Shown piece by piece: positions 33,497 to 46,400 of a stretch of 64,000 bases of DNA; the first letter of the stretch is position 1; every line of letters begins with the position of its first letter. A program made the translations under genes and the position numbers. The notes below the pieces were generated by a model that saw nothing but the letters and a program-made list of their open reading frames with translations, was not told the DNA's origin and did not search any database. The DNA comes from Cynocephalus volans (Eukaryota > Chordata > Mammalia > Dermoptera > Cynocephalidae): NCBI RefSeq assembly GCF_027409185.1, contig NC_084464.1, positions 74,458,095 through 74,522,094 on the forward strand, read 5' to 3'.

Positions 33497-34054
33497 TGCT
33501 ATGGGTTGAATGTTTCCCCCAAAGGTTCATGTATTCGAAATTTAATCCCCACTGTGACAGTTTAAAGAGGCTGGGAAATCTTATTATGGTAATTGAAAGG
33601 TGGGGCCTTAAACAGGTGATTAGATTGTGAGGACTGTACCCCCATGAATGGATCGATCCATTCATGGAGTAATAAGTTGATGGTTAATAGGTGGTAATGG
33701 GAGTGGCTCTGATGGCTTTAAAAGGAGAGCGAGTGAGGAGGTTAGCTCTCTCTTTCTCGGCTCATTCACCACTTGATACCCTGCATTGCTGTGAAGAGTT
33801 CCCACACAGAAGGCCCTCACCAGATGTGTTCCCCAAACTTTGGGCTTCCCAGCCTCCAAAACTGTAAGAAATAAATTTTATTTCTTCATAAATTGGCCAG
33901 GGTTGGCCCGTTAGCTCAGTTGGTTAGAGTGAAGTGTTGATAACACCAAGGTCAAGGGTTAGGATCCCCATACTGGCCAGCTGCCAATAAATAAATAAAT
34001 AAAATTGCCCAGTTTCAGGTATTCTGTAATAAGCAACAGAAACAGACTAATGCA
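33497..34054 (+). mobile_element. Solo LTR, ERVL-MaLR (MST/MLT-like), with nested SINE
   Basis: The element starts TGCTATGGGTTGAATG and ends AACAGACTAATGCA (TG...CA). It carries the MaLR blocks AAATTTAATCCCCACTGTG, GGTGGGGCCTTAAAC, CCATGAATGGATCGATCC and TTGCCCAGTTTCAGGTATTC. The flanking pentamers AGATC and AGACC match at four of five positions and are probably the TSD. Without the SINE and its TSD it is about 446 bp. No viral genes remain. Confidence 0.8.
33901..34001 (+). mobile_element. tRNA-Ile-derived SINE (CYN-like) with TSD
   Basis: From 33,903 the sequence reads TTGGCCCGTTAGCTCAGTTG (A box), has the anticodon loop TTGATAA (Ile GAT), a B-box-like GGTTAGGATCC, and ends in ACTGGCCAGC followed by an A-rich AATA tail. 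It is flanked by AAATTGGCCAG (33,890-33,900) and AAATTGCCCAG (34,002-34,012), one mismatch. It is inserted in the LTR, so it is younger. It is not a functional tRNA gene: the acceptor region and B box deviate and a tail is present. Confidence 0.85.
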
Positions 34055-34430
34055 AGACCATTCAAAGTGTTATAACTGACTGTCACTTCAATATGAGCCA
34101 GAAGTACGCAGATTCACTAATAGAAGTTCTTAACCAAATCCAGGCACTCTTGTTCTATCTAACCACTGATGAACTCTACTGCTTTTACCTTCAAATGTCT
34201 TGTATACTTCTCTCTATCTGTACTGATGCCACCTTTGTCACTTATGTTACAGCATCCCAATTTGTTTCTTCACATCTACTCTTAACTTCCTCAAATTTTT
34301 CCTCGTACTGAAATGAGAATGAACTGTTAAAAACGTAAATCCAAGTGAGTTATTCTGTTTAAACTCCTTCAATCATATGACAGCCTGTATTATTACAATA
34401 ATGACCCACTGTTTATTTATCCTAATATTT
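34055..34430. other. Anonymous intergenic sequence
   Basis: It may contain the diverged upstream part of the following L2, but nothing is assignable with confidence. Confidence 0.4.
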
Positions 34431-35030
34431 AGCAAAACCTTTATCAACAACTTTATCAATTGTCACTGATGTCTTTGTTCTTTTTATTTCCATCACCTCA
34501 ACTTTCCTTTTCTAGGATGTGTTCTACTCCCTCCTTTTGCACACTCTGTTTTCTTTGCCTGGAATGGTTAGGAATCCTTAGTGTTCTTCAATCTGTGCTC
34601 AGATGTCACTTCTTCAGGTAAATGCTCTCTGCCTTCCCACCCTAGGTTATCCACTCTCCCCCACACAGACTTCACACCTCTTATAACTTTATATCTTTAT
34701 CCTCTAAGCCATTTGACACACTTGCAATTTACAATTAACTGGTGGCTAGTTGTTCATTAGCTATCTCTACCAATAGAAAGCAATTATCACAAGGGCAGGT
34801 TCTGTGTCTTGTCACTTCTATTTCTCAAGTATCTTACAACATTTTTTATATAAAGTATGTGCATATTGATTATGTGTTAAATACACAAATGATTAATTTG
34901 TTTCAGGGATTTGAAAGTCTTACTGTCCTCATATGGAGCACCATGAGATATTTATTCATCACTGTAACTTCAGAGTTTGGCTAAGTAGATGCTCACTAAA
35001 TGTTTGTCCAAGTTAAACAAACAGATTTAT
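34431..35030 (+). mobile_element. L2 LINE 3' portion
   Basis: TTTGCCTGGAATGGTTAGG, CAGATGTCACTTCTTCAGG, CACAAGGGCAGGTTCTGTG and finally AGATGCTCACTAAATGTTTG follow the L2 3' end order. About 130 bp at 34,831-34,960 do not fit and may be an insertion. Confidence 0.65.
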
Positions 35031-36005
35031 TGTATTTATTCTAGACATTTAAAATCTGAAGTATTTTGTGTAATTATGGCTTAAAAGAAGCATGACAAAC
35101 TGAGATAAATTCAAAGGAAAACAACCATACAGGTAGAAAGTCCAGAGACCATGTTACAAGAGAAATGACAGAGGAAATAAAATACTTGGCCCAGAGAAGA
35201 CAGAACTCTGAGTTGTGAGACAGTGTACACTAGCTGTTAGAACAGATATTCCTCCAATGGTCATCATAACTAATGACAGTATGTGGAATTTATCATGTTG
35301 CAAATTTCAACCCACTTATTCACTAAAGACCTGTAAGCACTTTCTATGTGTCTTGCACTATGTTAGGCAAGAGTATAATGATGGAGATTATAGGATAATA
35401 AAGAAAACAGATAAAGAACAATTGACAAATTAAAAATGGATTAGTATAAAACAGACAGATAAGTGACTTGAAAGAGAATAAAAGGAGAGAGCAACATAGA
35501 TTGAATAGTTTAAAAAAAAAAGAAATGTTCAGGATAAAACTTGAGGAATGAGAAAAGGCAGGCCTATGAAGGTTCTTCTAGCAATGAAAAAAAGGGAATT
35601 TCATTTCCAGGTGAGAGGATCCTTATACAGGAAGGCAATAAGGAGGGGGAAAAGTTGGTGTTTTTGAGGCACAGAAAGAAGCTTGGACATCATAAGTAAG
35701 CAGAAATGTGGCACAGGATGAAGTTAGAGAGGGAAACAGGAGTCAGATGATGTAGGACACTGTTGGCCATGGTTAAAGATTTAGATTTTATAATGCATGC
35801 CATAAGAAGTAATTGGGCTTAAAATTTTCCATTTGTTTTTAAAAGAACACATTTTTGCCTTAAGTATAACCAATTGGAGGTAGATTAACAAACAAAAGTG
35901 AACACCAGGTAGATGGGATTACCTCCTTTGGAAAAGACTACATACAAAAACTACATACTTTGGCAAAAGAAAAAAAAGATGGCAATGAAAAGGAAAGAAT
36001 TAGAT
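35031..36005. other. Anonymous purine-rich intergenic sequence
   Basis: No gene recognised. The sequence has the feel of an ancient repeat, but no family can be named. Confidence 0.45.
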
Positions 36006-36246
36006 TGGATATCTATGTGCTGGAAGTGTGTTAGGGGCTGCCTCGTGTTCCTCCCTCCACCCTCTATTTAAGAGGGCAGCAAGAAGGCAGCCATTTGCAA
36101 GCCAAAAAGATAGACATCAAAAGAACCAATGATTCTATAGGCAGCTTGATCTTGGACTTCCAGCCTCGAGAACTATGAGGAAATAAATCTGTTGTTGAAG
36201 CCACCCAGTCTGCAGTATGTTATGGCAGCCCTAGGAAACTAATACA
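36006..36246 (+). mobile_element. MLT1-like LTR, 3' part
   Basis: GGCAGCTTGATCTTGGACTT, CAGCCTCGAGAACTATGAGG, AATAAATCTGTTGTTGAAGC and GCAGCCCTAGGAAACTAATA are the conserved 3' end of MLT1-type MaLR LTRs. The 5' boundary is approximate. Confidence 0.7.
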
Positions 36247-37645
36247 AGTGCAGCAGACAATACTTATCAAAGGATTAGTTGTTGAGTGATAGAAAACTAG
36301 GTAGCAAGAATAATTCCCATTCTTGCAAGTTGAATAATTGGGTAGATAGGGGTGCCATTTCCTGAAAAAAAAAGAATAAAGGAAGAACATGTTTCTTCAG
36401 AGTAATAGGTTTAGTTTCAATTACCCTAAGTCTGAGATGACTGTGAGCCACCTTTAGTAGAGATCTTAATTGGTTAATAATTTCAAAATCTAGAGCTCAG
36501 AGAAGAAATACTGGCAAAAAACAAACAAACAACAAAACAAATGTGGGTATCTGTTCATATGTATGTATGTATGTAGATATACATTTTATAGCGATATTTA
36601 ATATTAGCAAATAAATTAGATCATAAAGAAAAAGACTGTAGAGAAATAAGGGAAGTAGACCTAATACTTATATCTAAGGAAGTCAGCATTTCCAGGTCAT
36701 TTGGTAAAAGAACCAGCAAAAAACATTGATAAAAAGTGGTCAGTAAGGTAAAAGTACATCTGGGACTGTATGGTAAAACAAAAATGAAAATAGAAGTTGT
36801 TTCCAAATAGAGAGATATGCATTTAAAATGCTGCTGCAAGTTGGAGTAAAATGAGAAAAACATTTATTCATCCAACTTGGACTTGAAAGTTTTTAAGGAC
36901 CTTGACAACAACTTTTTCAGTGGGATTGTGAGGGTGGGAGCAGAATGGAATGAGTTGAGAAGTGAGATAAAAGTGAGGAAGAAAAGTGAATGTGATAGAC
37001 AGCTTTTTAACGAAGATGAGTTATGAAGGGCAAGTGAAGAACAGAGATTGTTGATCAGAAGATTTAGGTTGGGGAATACTTCTATAAAACATGTAGGCTG
37101 ATGGAGTTGATCCAGAAGAAAGGGAGAGATCATTGGCATGAGAGTTAAGAGTAGTGAGATCAAAGTTACCTAAGGAAGGGATGGCTTCTGAGATAATGAC
37201 AGTAGCTCCCTAGAGACAGGAAGAAAGGAGAAAATTGGCAAAGACACAGTAAGTATAGAGAATTTTCTGTAAGGTGAGGCAGATGCCATTTGATCACATT
37301 TGTTTTATCAATGAAAAATGAAGAAATATTATCAGTTATTATTCAAGAGTTGGGGAGAAGTTTCAAGTTTTAAGGGTAAGTAAAGGTTATAAAATATCCA
37401 TAGGATATAATAGGAGAGTGAGTCTACAGGTGACAGCCAGTGTAGTGAGGCCATGAAAGTGATCTCAAATGTGTAGAGATATCAGACTGCCTGAGTGTGT
37501 GAATTTCTTCAACAATGCTCTGCTGCATGGGTTCTGGAATAGAAAGGGCAGTTGTACTGTACAGTATGCACAGTGATCCAACCAGGAAAATGCAGTAGAC
37601 AGCCAAAGGTGGTTGTTTAAGTAAATTACAATGATGTGCATGAAA
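36247..37645. other. Anonymous intergenic sequence
   Basis: The frames at 36,621-37,163 on the minus strand are Leu/Ser-rich and have no recognisable homology. No assignable repeats were seen. Confidence 0.45.
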
Positions 37646-38190
37646 TCCATGGAGTATGCATTATTTACCTATTGTTGCATAAAAATTACTCCAAAATGTG
37701 GCAGTTGGAGACAGCCAACATTTGTTATCTTATAGTTTCTGTAGGCTGGGAATTCAAGAGCAGTTCAGCTGGATGGTTCTGGATCAAAGTCTCTGACAAA
37801 GCTGCAACCAAGATGTTGGCTGGACTGTAATCACCTCAAGACTTGACTGAGGAAGCTTCCAGTTCTGAGCTGACTCACATGGTTGTTGACAGGCTTCATA
37901 AGATATCCTTTTTATCGAATTCACATGGCCCTATCTAAGAACTACCCCACAACACATGGCAGCTGGCTTACCTGTGAGTGATTGTTCTAAGGGAGAGTGG
38001 AAGAATTCCTAAGACAGAAGGCACAGTCATTTTATACCTTAAACTTGAAAGTGACATCCCATTTTTACTGCCACATTCTATTCAATAGAAGTAAGCCTCT
38101 AAATCTAGCCCACATTCAAGAGGAGATAGTGACACAAAGGCAGGAAGTAGGTTCACTTGGGTTCATGTTAGAGTCTGCCTACCACAGGGT
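37646..38190. mobile_element. Old interspersed repeat, family not assigned
   Basis: TTACCTATTGTTGCATAAAA, TTGTTATCTTATAGTTTCTG, CAAGATGTTGGCTGGACTG and ACATGGCAGCTGGCTTAC have the same order as the repeat at 13,345-13,835. A common ancient mammalian repeat is likely. Confidence 0.5.
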
Positions 38191-38353
38191 ATAAGGAGCA
38201 AAGTGAAGATAAGAGGAGAAATTGGTGGGGCCAATGGATGAAATATCTGAATTTTATGGAAGACTTGGTTTCATGTGGTTAAATTTAAATTTTTGTAAAT
38301 TTGAGTTTACAAAAGTAGAAGGTTGTATTCAAGAACTAGAACATTAAATTTTA

Positions 38354-38657
38354 TTTTATTTTATTTTTATCCTTTTATTTATTTTATTTTTTAAATTTTA
38401 TTTCATTTTATTTTACTTCTCAAAATACATTGTACTTGATTTTCATGCCCCTTTACCCATTTTTCTCCACCCCCTCCCCACCCCCCCAAAATTGTATCTG
38501 TGCACTTGACTTAAATAGTTCAAGGAACTTTTGTGGTTGGTTATTCTGTCTTCTTCCCCCCCACCCCTTATTTGTTTGTGTTTATTTATTTATTTATTTT
38601 TAGCTCCCACATATAAGTGAGAACATGTCGTATTTCTCTTTCTGTGCCTGACTTGTG
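38354..38657 (-). mobile_element. 304-bp L1 3' stub with 15-bp TSD
   Basis: The insert reads, on the minus strand, from the L1 ORF2 end region through a G-rich 3' UTR to an A-rich tail (T-rich on +). GAACATTAAATTTTA is found on both sides, at 38,339-38,353 and 38,658-38,672, an exact 15-bp TSD. Confidence 0.88.
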
Positions 38658-39392
38658 GAACATTAAATTTTAAATATTTGAGAGGATACAGTCATTGGCT
38701 ATGTCCTCTTTAGTCAGAGACTTTAGGAAAATGTGGTTGAGATGGTGTGAAGGAGACTAAAGAAATGAAACTGAGAATCTAGTGTGTCAAATAAGCCACT
38801 TACATGGATGTTGAAGTCATGAGAAGGAAGAGATTAACATCCAGAATATACAAAAATCTCAAACTACTCAATAGGAAAAAAAAGCAAATAATCTGATTAA
38901 AAAATGGGCAAAGGAGTTCAATAGACATTTCTCATAAGACATACAAATGGCCAAGAGATATATAAAAAAGTGCTCAATATCACTAATCATCAGAGAAATG
39001 CAAATTAAAATCACATTGAGATATCATCTCATTCCAGTTAAATTGACTATTGTCAAAAAGACAGAAAATAAGAAATGCTGGAGGATGTGGAGAAGGGGAA
39101 CTCTCTTACATTGTTGGTGGGATTGTAAATAAGGTGCATCCATTATAGAAAACTGTATGGAGGTTTCTCAAACAACTACAGATAGAACGACCATACAACA
39201 CAGCAACCTCACTACTGGGTTTATATCTAAAGGAAAGGAAATCAACATATTGAAGGGATACCTGCATTCCCAAGTTTATTGCAGCTCTATTTACAATAGC
39301 CGGGATATGGAACCAAACTAAATGTCCATCACTGGATGTTTGGATAAAGAAAATTAGAGATACTACTCAGCCATAAAAAAGAATGAAATTCT

Positions 39393-42300
39393 AAACAGGA
39401 AATCAAAAAATTTCTTGAAACCAATGAAAATAAAGATACATCATACCAAAACATGTGGGATACTGCAAGAGCAGTACTAAGAGGAGAATTTATTGCAGTA
39501 AATGCTTACAGCAAAAGAATGGAAAGACTTCAAATAAACGACCTAAAACTATACCTCAAAGAACTTGAAAAACAACAATCCAATTCTAAAGGTAGTAGAT
39601 GGAAAGAAATAATTAAGATGAGAACAGAACTAAATGAAATAGAGACCCCAAATATGATAGAAAAGATCAATGAAAGAAAAAGTTGGTTTTTCAAGAAGAT
39701 GAAATACACAAACCATTAGCTAGGTTAACAAAAATAAAAATAAAAAAAAGAAGGGAAAAGACCCAGGTAACAAAAATCAGAAATGAAAAGGGAGATATAC
39801 AACCAATAACACAGAAATATGAAGAATCATTAGAGACTATTATAAACAACTGTATGACAACAAATATGAAGACCTGGAAGATATGGATAAGTTTCTGGAC
39901 ATGTACAAACAACACAGACTGAACCAAGAAGAGACAGAAAACTTTAACAGACCAATATCAATCAATGAGATTGAAGTGGTAATCAGCAATCGTCCAACAA
40001 AGAAAAGCCCGGATCTAGATGGCTACATAGCTCAATTCTACAAAAACCTTAAAGAGGAATTAATACCAATTCTCCTCAAACTAGTCCAAAAAATTGAAAG
40101 AGAAGCCATTCTCTTAAATTCATTCTATAAGGCTGACATAACTCTAATACCAAAACCAGATAAACACATAACAAAAAAGAAAATTACTGGACAAGAGCCT
40201 TGATGAACAAAGATGCAAAAATCCTCAACAAAATATTAGCAATCGGAATACAGCAACACATCAGAAAATTATATACCATGATCAAGCGGGATTCATCCCA
40301 GGGATGCCAGGATGGTTCAACATATGAAAGTCAATAAACATGATACATCACATCAATAAATTCAAGGGCAAAACCATATGATTATCTCAATAGATGCTGA
40401 AAAAGCATTTGACAAAATTCAACATCCCTTCATGATAAAAACTCTCAACAAATTAGGTATAGAAGGAAAATATCTCAACATAATAAAACTCATCCATAAC
40501 AAGCCCACCACCAGTATCATTCTGAATGGGGAAAACCTGAAGACTTTTCCCTTAAGAACAGGAACAAGACAAGGATGCCCACTGTCACCACTTCTATTTT
40601 ATATAGTACTGGAGGGACTAGCCTGAGAAATCAGGCAAGATAAAGAAATAAAGGGCATCCAGATTGGAAAAGATGAAGTCAAACTGTCATTATTTGCAGG
40701 TGATATGATACTATACATAGAAAAACCTAAAGACTCTATCAAAAAACTCCTAGAGCTGGTTAATAATTTCAGCAACATTGCAGGATACAAAATAAATGCC
40801 CCCAAATCAGTTGCATTTATATTCTCCAATAACCAACTAACAGAAAGAAAAATCAAGAAAGTAAGCCCATTTACAACAGTCACACACACACACACAAAAA
40901 TACCTAGGAATCAAATTAATCAAGGAGGTGAAAGATCTGTACAATGAGAACGACAAACCAATATTGAAAGAAATTAAGAAGATACAAAAAAGATGGAAAG
41001 ACATTCCATGCTCTTGGATTGGAAGAATTAACATTGTGAAAATGTCTATACTACCCAAAGCAATATACAGATTCAATGCAATCCTCATGAAAATACCAAT
41101 GACATTCTTCACAGAAATGGAAAAAACAATCTCAACATTCATATGAAACAACAAAAGACCCCGAATAGCCAAAGCAATCCTGAGCAAAAAATAATAATAA
41201 TAATAATAAAGCCAGAGTCATAACACTACCTGACTTCAAATTATTATATTACAAAGCTATAGTAACCAAAACAGCATGGTACTGGCACAGAAATAGACTC
41301 TCAGACTGGTGGAGCAGAATAGAGAAGCCATAAATCACCCCTCAGGCTTACAGCCATCTGATATTGGACAAAGGCAACAAAAATCTACATTGAGGACAAG
41401 ACTATCTCTTCAATACGTGGTGCTGGGAAAATTGGATATCCATATCCATAAGAATGAAACTAGATATGCCCCTCTCACCATATAAAATCAACTCAAAATG
41501 GATAAAAGACTTAAGTACAAGACGTGAAACTGTAAAATTACTATGGGAAAATATAGGTGAAACACTTCAGGAACTAGGTCTGTCACAGACTTTATGAACA
41601 TGAGCCTGAAAGCACAAGCAACAAAAGAAAACAATAAATAAATGGGACTATGTCAAACTGCAAAGCTTCTGCACAGCAAAGGAAACAATCAACAGAATGA
41701 AATGACAACCTACAGACTGGGAGAAAATTTTTGCCAACTATGCATCCAACAAGGGATTAATATCCATAATATACAAGGAACTTAAGCAGTTACACAGTTA
41801 AGAAACAAAGAACCCAATTAAAAAATGGACAAAGTCATTGAATAGACATTTTTCAAAGGAAGACATACAAATGGCCAATGGGTACATAAAAAAAAGCTCG
41901 ACATAACTAATCATCAGGGAAATGCAAATTAAAACCACAATGAGATATCATCTCACCCCAGTTAGACTGGCTATAATCAAAAAGAATGAGAATAACAAAT
42001 ACTGGTAAGGATGTAGAGAGAAGGAGATGGTCCTACACTGTTGGTGGGGCTGTAAATTAGTAGAACCACTATGGAAAACAGTATGGAGGTTTCTCAAACA
42101 ACTACAGATAGATCTTTCATATGATCCAGCAATCCCACTTCTGGGTATATAGCCAAAGGAATGGAAATTGTCATGTCTAAGGGATACCTGCACTCTCATG
42201 TTCATAGCAGCTCTGCTAACAATGGCCAAGACACGGATCCAACCTAAATGTCCATGGATGGATGACTGGATAAGGAAACTGTGGTGTATATACACCATGG

Positions 42301-42725
42301 AATACTACTCTGCCATAAAAAAAGAATGAAATTCTCCCATTTTCAACAGCATGGATGAGCTTGGAGAAACTTATGTTGAGTGAAATAAGCAAATCACAGA
42401 GGGCTAAAAACAATATGTACTCACTTATAAGTGGGAGCTAAGAGAGAAAGAAGGAATGAAAGAAAGACCACAGTGGTGCATTGGACTTGCAGAGGGAGAG
42501 AACATACCTAGGGATACAAAGTGGCATGGGGAAAGGGTGAAGGGGAGGGAGGTTGGGGATAATTGGGGAAATAATTGGCTTGGGGACACAGGGTATAATC
42601 ACAATTTGTGGTAATGTGCATGCTTCCAGTATGGATGTGACCATCACATCTTAGGCACAAGTGGTGTCAATTTGCTTTGTATTCCATGTATATTGATAAC
42701 CAGTAAAAATAAATAAATAGGAAAA
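39393..42725 (+). mobile_element. 5'-truncated L1 (3.3 kb) nested in an older L1
   Basis: The insert starts in the ORF2 endonuclease/RT linker (AAACAGGAAATCAAAAAATT) and runs through the RT ([11 protein letters not shown]; the FADD motif reads FAGD here), the C-terminal region and 3' UTR to a poly-A tail. AAAAAAGAATGAAATTCT flanks it at 39,375-39,392 and 42,726-42,743 (the A run is shared with the tail; 12 bp are unambiguous). ORF2 is broken by several frameshifts and stops (pieces at 39,453-39,719, 39,883-40,203, 40,378-40,626, 40,705-40,947). It is inactive. Confidence 0.92.
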
Positions 42726-42824
42726 AAAAAAGAATGAAATTCTGCCATTTGCAGCAGCATGGATGAACTTGGAAACCATTATGTTAAGTGAAATAAGCCA
42801 GCATATAAAGAGAAATACCACATG

Positions 42825-42961
42825 TTAATAATTTCAGTAACATTGCAGGATACAAAATAGATGCCCCCAAATCAGTTGCATTTATATTCTCCAATAACCA
42901 ACTAACAGAAAGAAAAATCAAGAAAGTAAGTCCATTTACAACAGTCACAAAAAAATAAAAT
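42825..42961 (+). repeat. Misplaced L1 RT-region patch inside the host L1 3' end
   Basis: About 123 bp from TAATAATTTCAGTAACATTG to ACAACAGTCAC, plus an A-rich end, interrupt the host L1 between ACATGTT and CTCACTCATATG. The same sequence occurs at 40,761-40,883 in the nested L1 with only three differences. Confidence 0.85.
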
Positions 42962-43375
42962 AGCTCTCACTCATATGTAAGAGCTAAAATAAAGAAACAA
43001 ATAAATAAATAGAAATAATAAGTTGAACTTTTAGATGCAGAACGCAGATCTGTGGTTGCTAGAGGTGGGAAAAAGGAGCAAGGAGGAGGGTTAGTGAGAA
43101 GTTGGTTAATGGACACAAAATTACAGCTAGTTAGGAAAAATAAGTTCTATTAATGTACAGTAGTGTAGGCATCTATAATTAACAATACTTTATTGTGTGC
43201 TGTTGAATGGCTAAAAGAAAAGAGCTTCTCATCACAAAGAAATGATACATTTTTACAAAGATGAATTTGCTAACTACCCTGATGTGATCACTACACATCC
43301 TATACATGTATTGAAATATAACTGTGTACCCCATAAATACGTATAATTAATATGTTTCAATTAAATAAAGAAAAT

Positions 43376-46300
43376 TTGGGGTGTTAAGGTCAACAGATGT
43401 GCCAAACCTGACAGCTTTAGTTCTTGTCTCTTTAATGGTAGAGTGGGACTTCAGTATAAGAAAAACTTTTAATGTCTGTACATTAGCAGATGACAGCAAG
43501 GAAGGAAAGGGCAAAGATGATAAAACTATAGCGGTTTTCAAAATTATGATAGAATAGTGAGGCATTTCTAGCCTTTCAGTGGAACAATCGTGATTTTTTC
43601 TGGTCTAGGATTTTGTTGCATTTTTCTCTCACTGCTTATATTTCTTGTGATACCTTGCTTTATTTAGAAAATACCAGGAAGAATCTTAAAAAATTATTTA
43701 GTTAATCACTTTCTTGTGAAGTACTGAAGTCCAGAGATTCCACATGTTCTTATCCATAACCAGGTATGTAATTAGTGTCAGGTTCATGGGCAAAAATAAA
43801 GAATCTTAATTTCTAGTGCATTTAAAATTTCAGAGATTAAAGATAATAACATACATATAGTAATTTCATACAAAAAAAGTAGTCAAACTTTCAAGAGAAG
43901 AATTTTGAGGTGAATTCATATTTAACTGCAAACATGTTTTGAGCTTTTATTTATTTATTTATTATATTATTTTGAGCTTTTAAAAACCATATTTCCCAAG
44001 ATGCTTCCTACAATACACAAATGTGACACCGTGTGTTACCTTCTCATGGCATTTTCTGAATGCCTCAAATGAAGCCTCGGAAATCAAAGGCCAAAACTTT
44101 TGCCAATTTAAGTTTATACTTGTTTTATTGTATAGGGACATAATGATAAAAATGGCAACCTGATGAAAATAGGGTGTTGAGATTCAATTAAACTCGGGCT
44201 GTGCCTGGCATAAGATAGGGTTGCACTTGAAGTAACATGGGATAACTATCCTATTGCACCTCCCGTGACCCTAACACTATCCCTTTATTTTTCAGTACTT
44301 TTGTCGTGTACTTTCTATACTGAGATGTCTGAGGAGAAAATTACCAATTTGAATTTAGACAGAATCTGAAAGGAATCCATCTTGGTTCCTGAGTTTATTA
44401 TTTAATAATAGTAATAGTGTAATAATAATAATGAGGAGAAGAAAAAGAGGGAGAAGTTGTTTCAGTTTATAGTAAATGTGCTAATTTTAAGCACAAGGTA
44501 AGTACTTATAACAATGTAATCTTGTACTATTTTGGTTATCTTATTAACATAGCATACATTAAAGTATTTGCTGATTATAGTAAATAATGAGAAAATTAAG
44601 GTTCATACTCTGAAGATATTATAGTGATACTCTTTAATAATGGAATTAGTGGTTTCCAAAACTCTGTGTGTGTGTGTACATTGGAGATACTAACTATTGA
44701 AAAAATAGAGCATATTGAACAAAGAATAATCTACACATCTACCTATGCTTCTTAAAGCTTTACTGAAAATGGAAAGTTACAAAATTTAGAATGTGGTAAT
44801 ATATTAATACTCGAAAGACTATGAGAGAAAGTGGTAAAGGGAGAGAAAACATTTCCTAAAATTGAATAAACATTTTCTAGAAACATATTATTTGAGTATG
44901 ATAATTGTGCAGATAATACTGAATTTTAAGCAATGATCCTAGAAAATTAGGTATTCTCAAATGTAGAAGGACTAAACTTAGCAAGAAAAAAAGAGCAATG
45001 AATGAAAAAGAGAGATCAATTACACTTAGAAACCTCATTTTTCTGAAGTAATCTTAATAAAATGGATAAATAACAAAGATAAATTTGCAGGACTTTAACC
45101 TTAGATACCTGGGCCAATTAAAATGCAATATCAGTCTATATTTTGATATATTAACACCGATTTATCAATAGTCCTTTTAAAGGTTGACAAGGAAACATAA
45201 ATAAAAATTAGTTTATACAATTAATTTGGCAGTTTGGAGGGTGAAATACATTACTTTATCAAAAAGAAATACAAAGCAATACAGGGAAACATCTCAAACC
45301 AATACAGGTGTGCTAATTACAATATATATGTGCATAGTATGTACATATCTCTCTTTCTATATATATGTATATATCTGTGCATGTATACTTAGAAATGTAT
45401 GCATACATACACACATGTACATATGTGTATGTGTGAAATGTGTACAAAACATGAGTATAAATGTATTTGTATACATATAAACATGGATATAGAAAGACAT
45501 ACATATGGACTTGTGAAAGAGAACAATGAAGTCTGATAATTATAATTTGAAATGGAGATTTAAAAGTATACTAAATCATAAAAATGAACCAATTTTAATA
45601 GGGAGGAAAGGACACAGAGCCTAGGGTGTGTAAATTGCTGCTTTTTTGTTGTTGTTGTTGGGTCAATATGTCAGCAATGCTTTCATGTGGAACATTGTGC
45701 AGACATGAAACAATGTGGTCTCTCCTTGGTTTGCCTTTGGATTGTGCTGTTGTCAGGGTCCAGAAACTAGATTCTCCATTTACAGTTCTTTTTGTGATTC
45801 TTGATTATAACCCCCTGAGGAAGTCAGATGAGCCTGGGGTTACTGGAGACTGTGTCTTGCTTGGCATATTTATCATCCACAAATCATCTGCTATAAATAT
45901 ACCTCAGCAGGATCATCATCAGGCCAGCTCAGTAGCCTGCAATTTATGAAGGTTATGGGAAACAGTGTGAAGGGTGAAGCGCTTTATTAAGGGTGGCTTT
46001 CTTTTCTGACCCAGCCCTGAATTCTACTTGAATATAAATGATCCTGGGAGTGAGTGCTCCTTTCCACTTAGGATTAAGGCTTTTTAAATTGTCCCTTTGG
46101 GCTGTTATTCTTATGTCACTGTGTCATGACTTTAAGAATTTCTAAGAAACATCAAAATCACAGTGTTAACAGAAAATATGTTAACATATAACAATCACTA
46201 GATGCAAGAGAGAAGTGTACTTAAACCTCACATTGTCTTCTTTCCTTTTTATGTACAAATCATGCAAAGCATTTTCTTTTCCCCCATTTTTATTCTACAT

Positions 46301-46400
46301 CTATCATTAATCACTTTTTTACTCTGGGTAAAGTAACAACAGACTAAAATGTCTTGCATATTATTATTACAATTTCTATGGAAGTTGAAATAAATGAAAT
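43376..46400. other. Anonymous intergenic sequence upstream of ADGRB3
   Basis: No gene recognised in about 3 kb. An AAT-rich microsatellite lies at about 44,398-44,432, and a degenerate TATG/CATA repeat at 45,318-45,480. Confidence 0.5.
45318..45480. repeat. Degenerate alternating purine-pyrimidine repeat (TATG/CATA)
   Basis: The stretch is dominated by ATATATGT, GTACATAT and CATACATAC-type units. It accounts for the spurious Tyr/Cys/Val-rich open frames on both strands. Confidence 0.8.

Larger units (their letters stand above)
38822..43375 (+). mobile_element. Older L1 3' portion, host of a nested L1
   Basis: 38,822-39,392 covers the ORF2 C-terminal region ([18 protein letters not shown] block). 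The continuation, 42,744-43,375, holds the end of ORF2 and the 3' UTR, finishing near CCCCATAAATACGTATAATT. The two halves join when the nested L1 and one TSD copy are removed. Confidence 0.85.

Noticed and set aside
33642..33667. A perfect 26-bp palindrome
   Set aside because: MaLR LTRs carry a similar palindrome at this place (CATGAATGGAT and its complement), so it is a family feature, not a new element.
33903..33981. A possible functional tRNA-Ile gene
   Set aside because: It has an A-rich tail and TSD, sits inside an LTR, and its acceptor stem and B box are altered.
45226..45504. Tyr/Cys-rich open frames on both strands
   Set aside because: They are translations of a TATG/CATA simple repeat.
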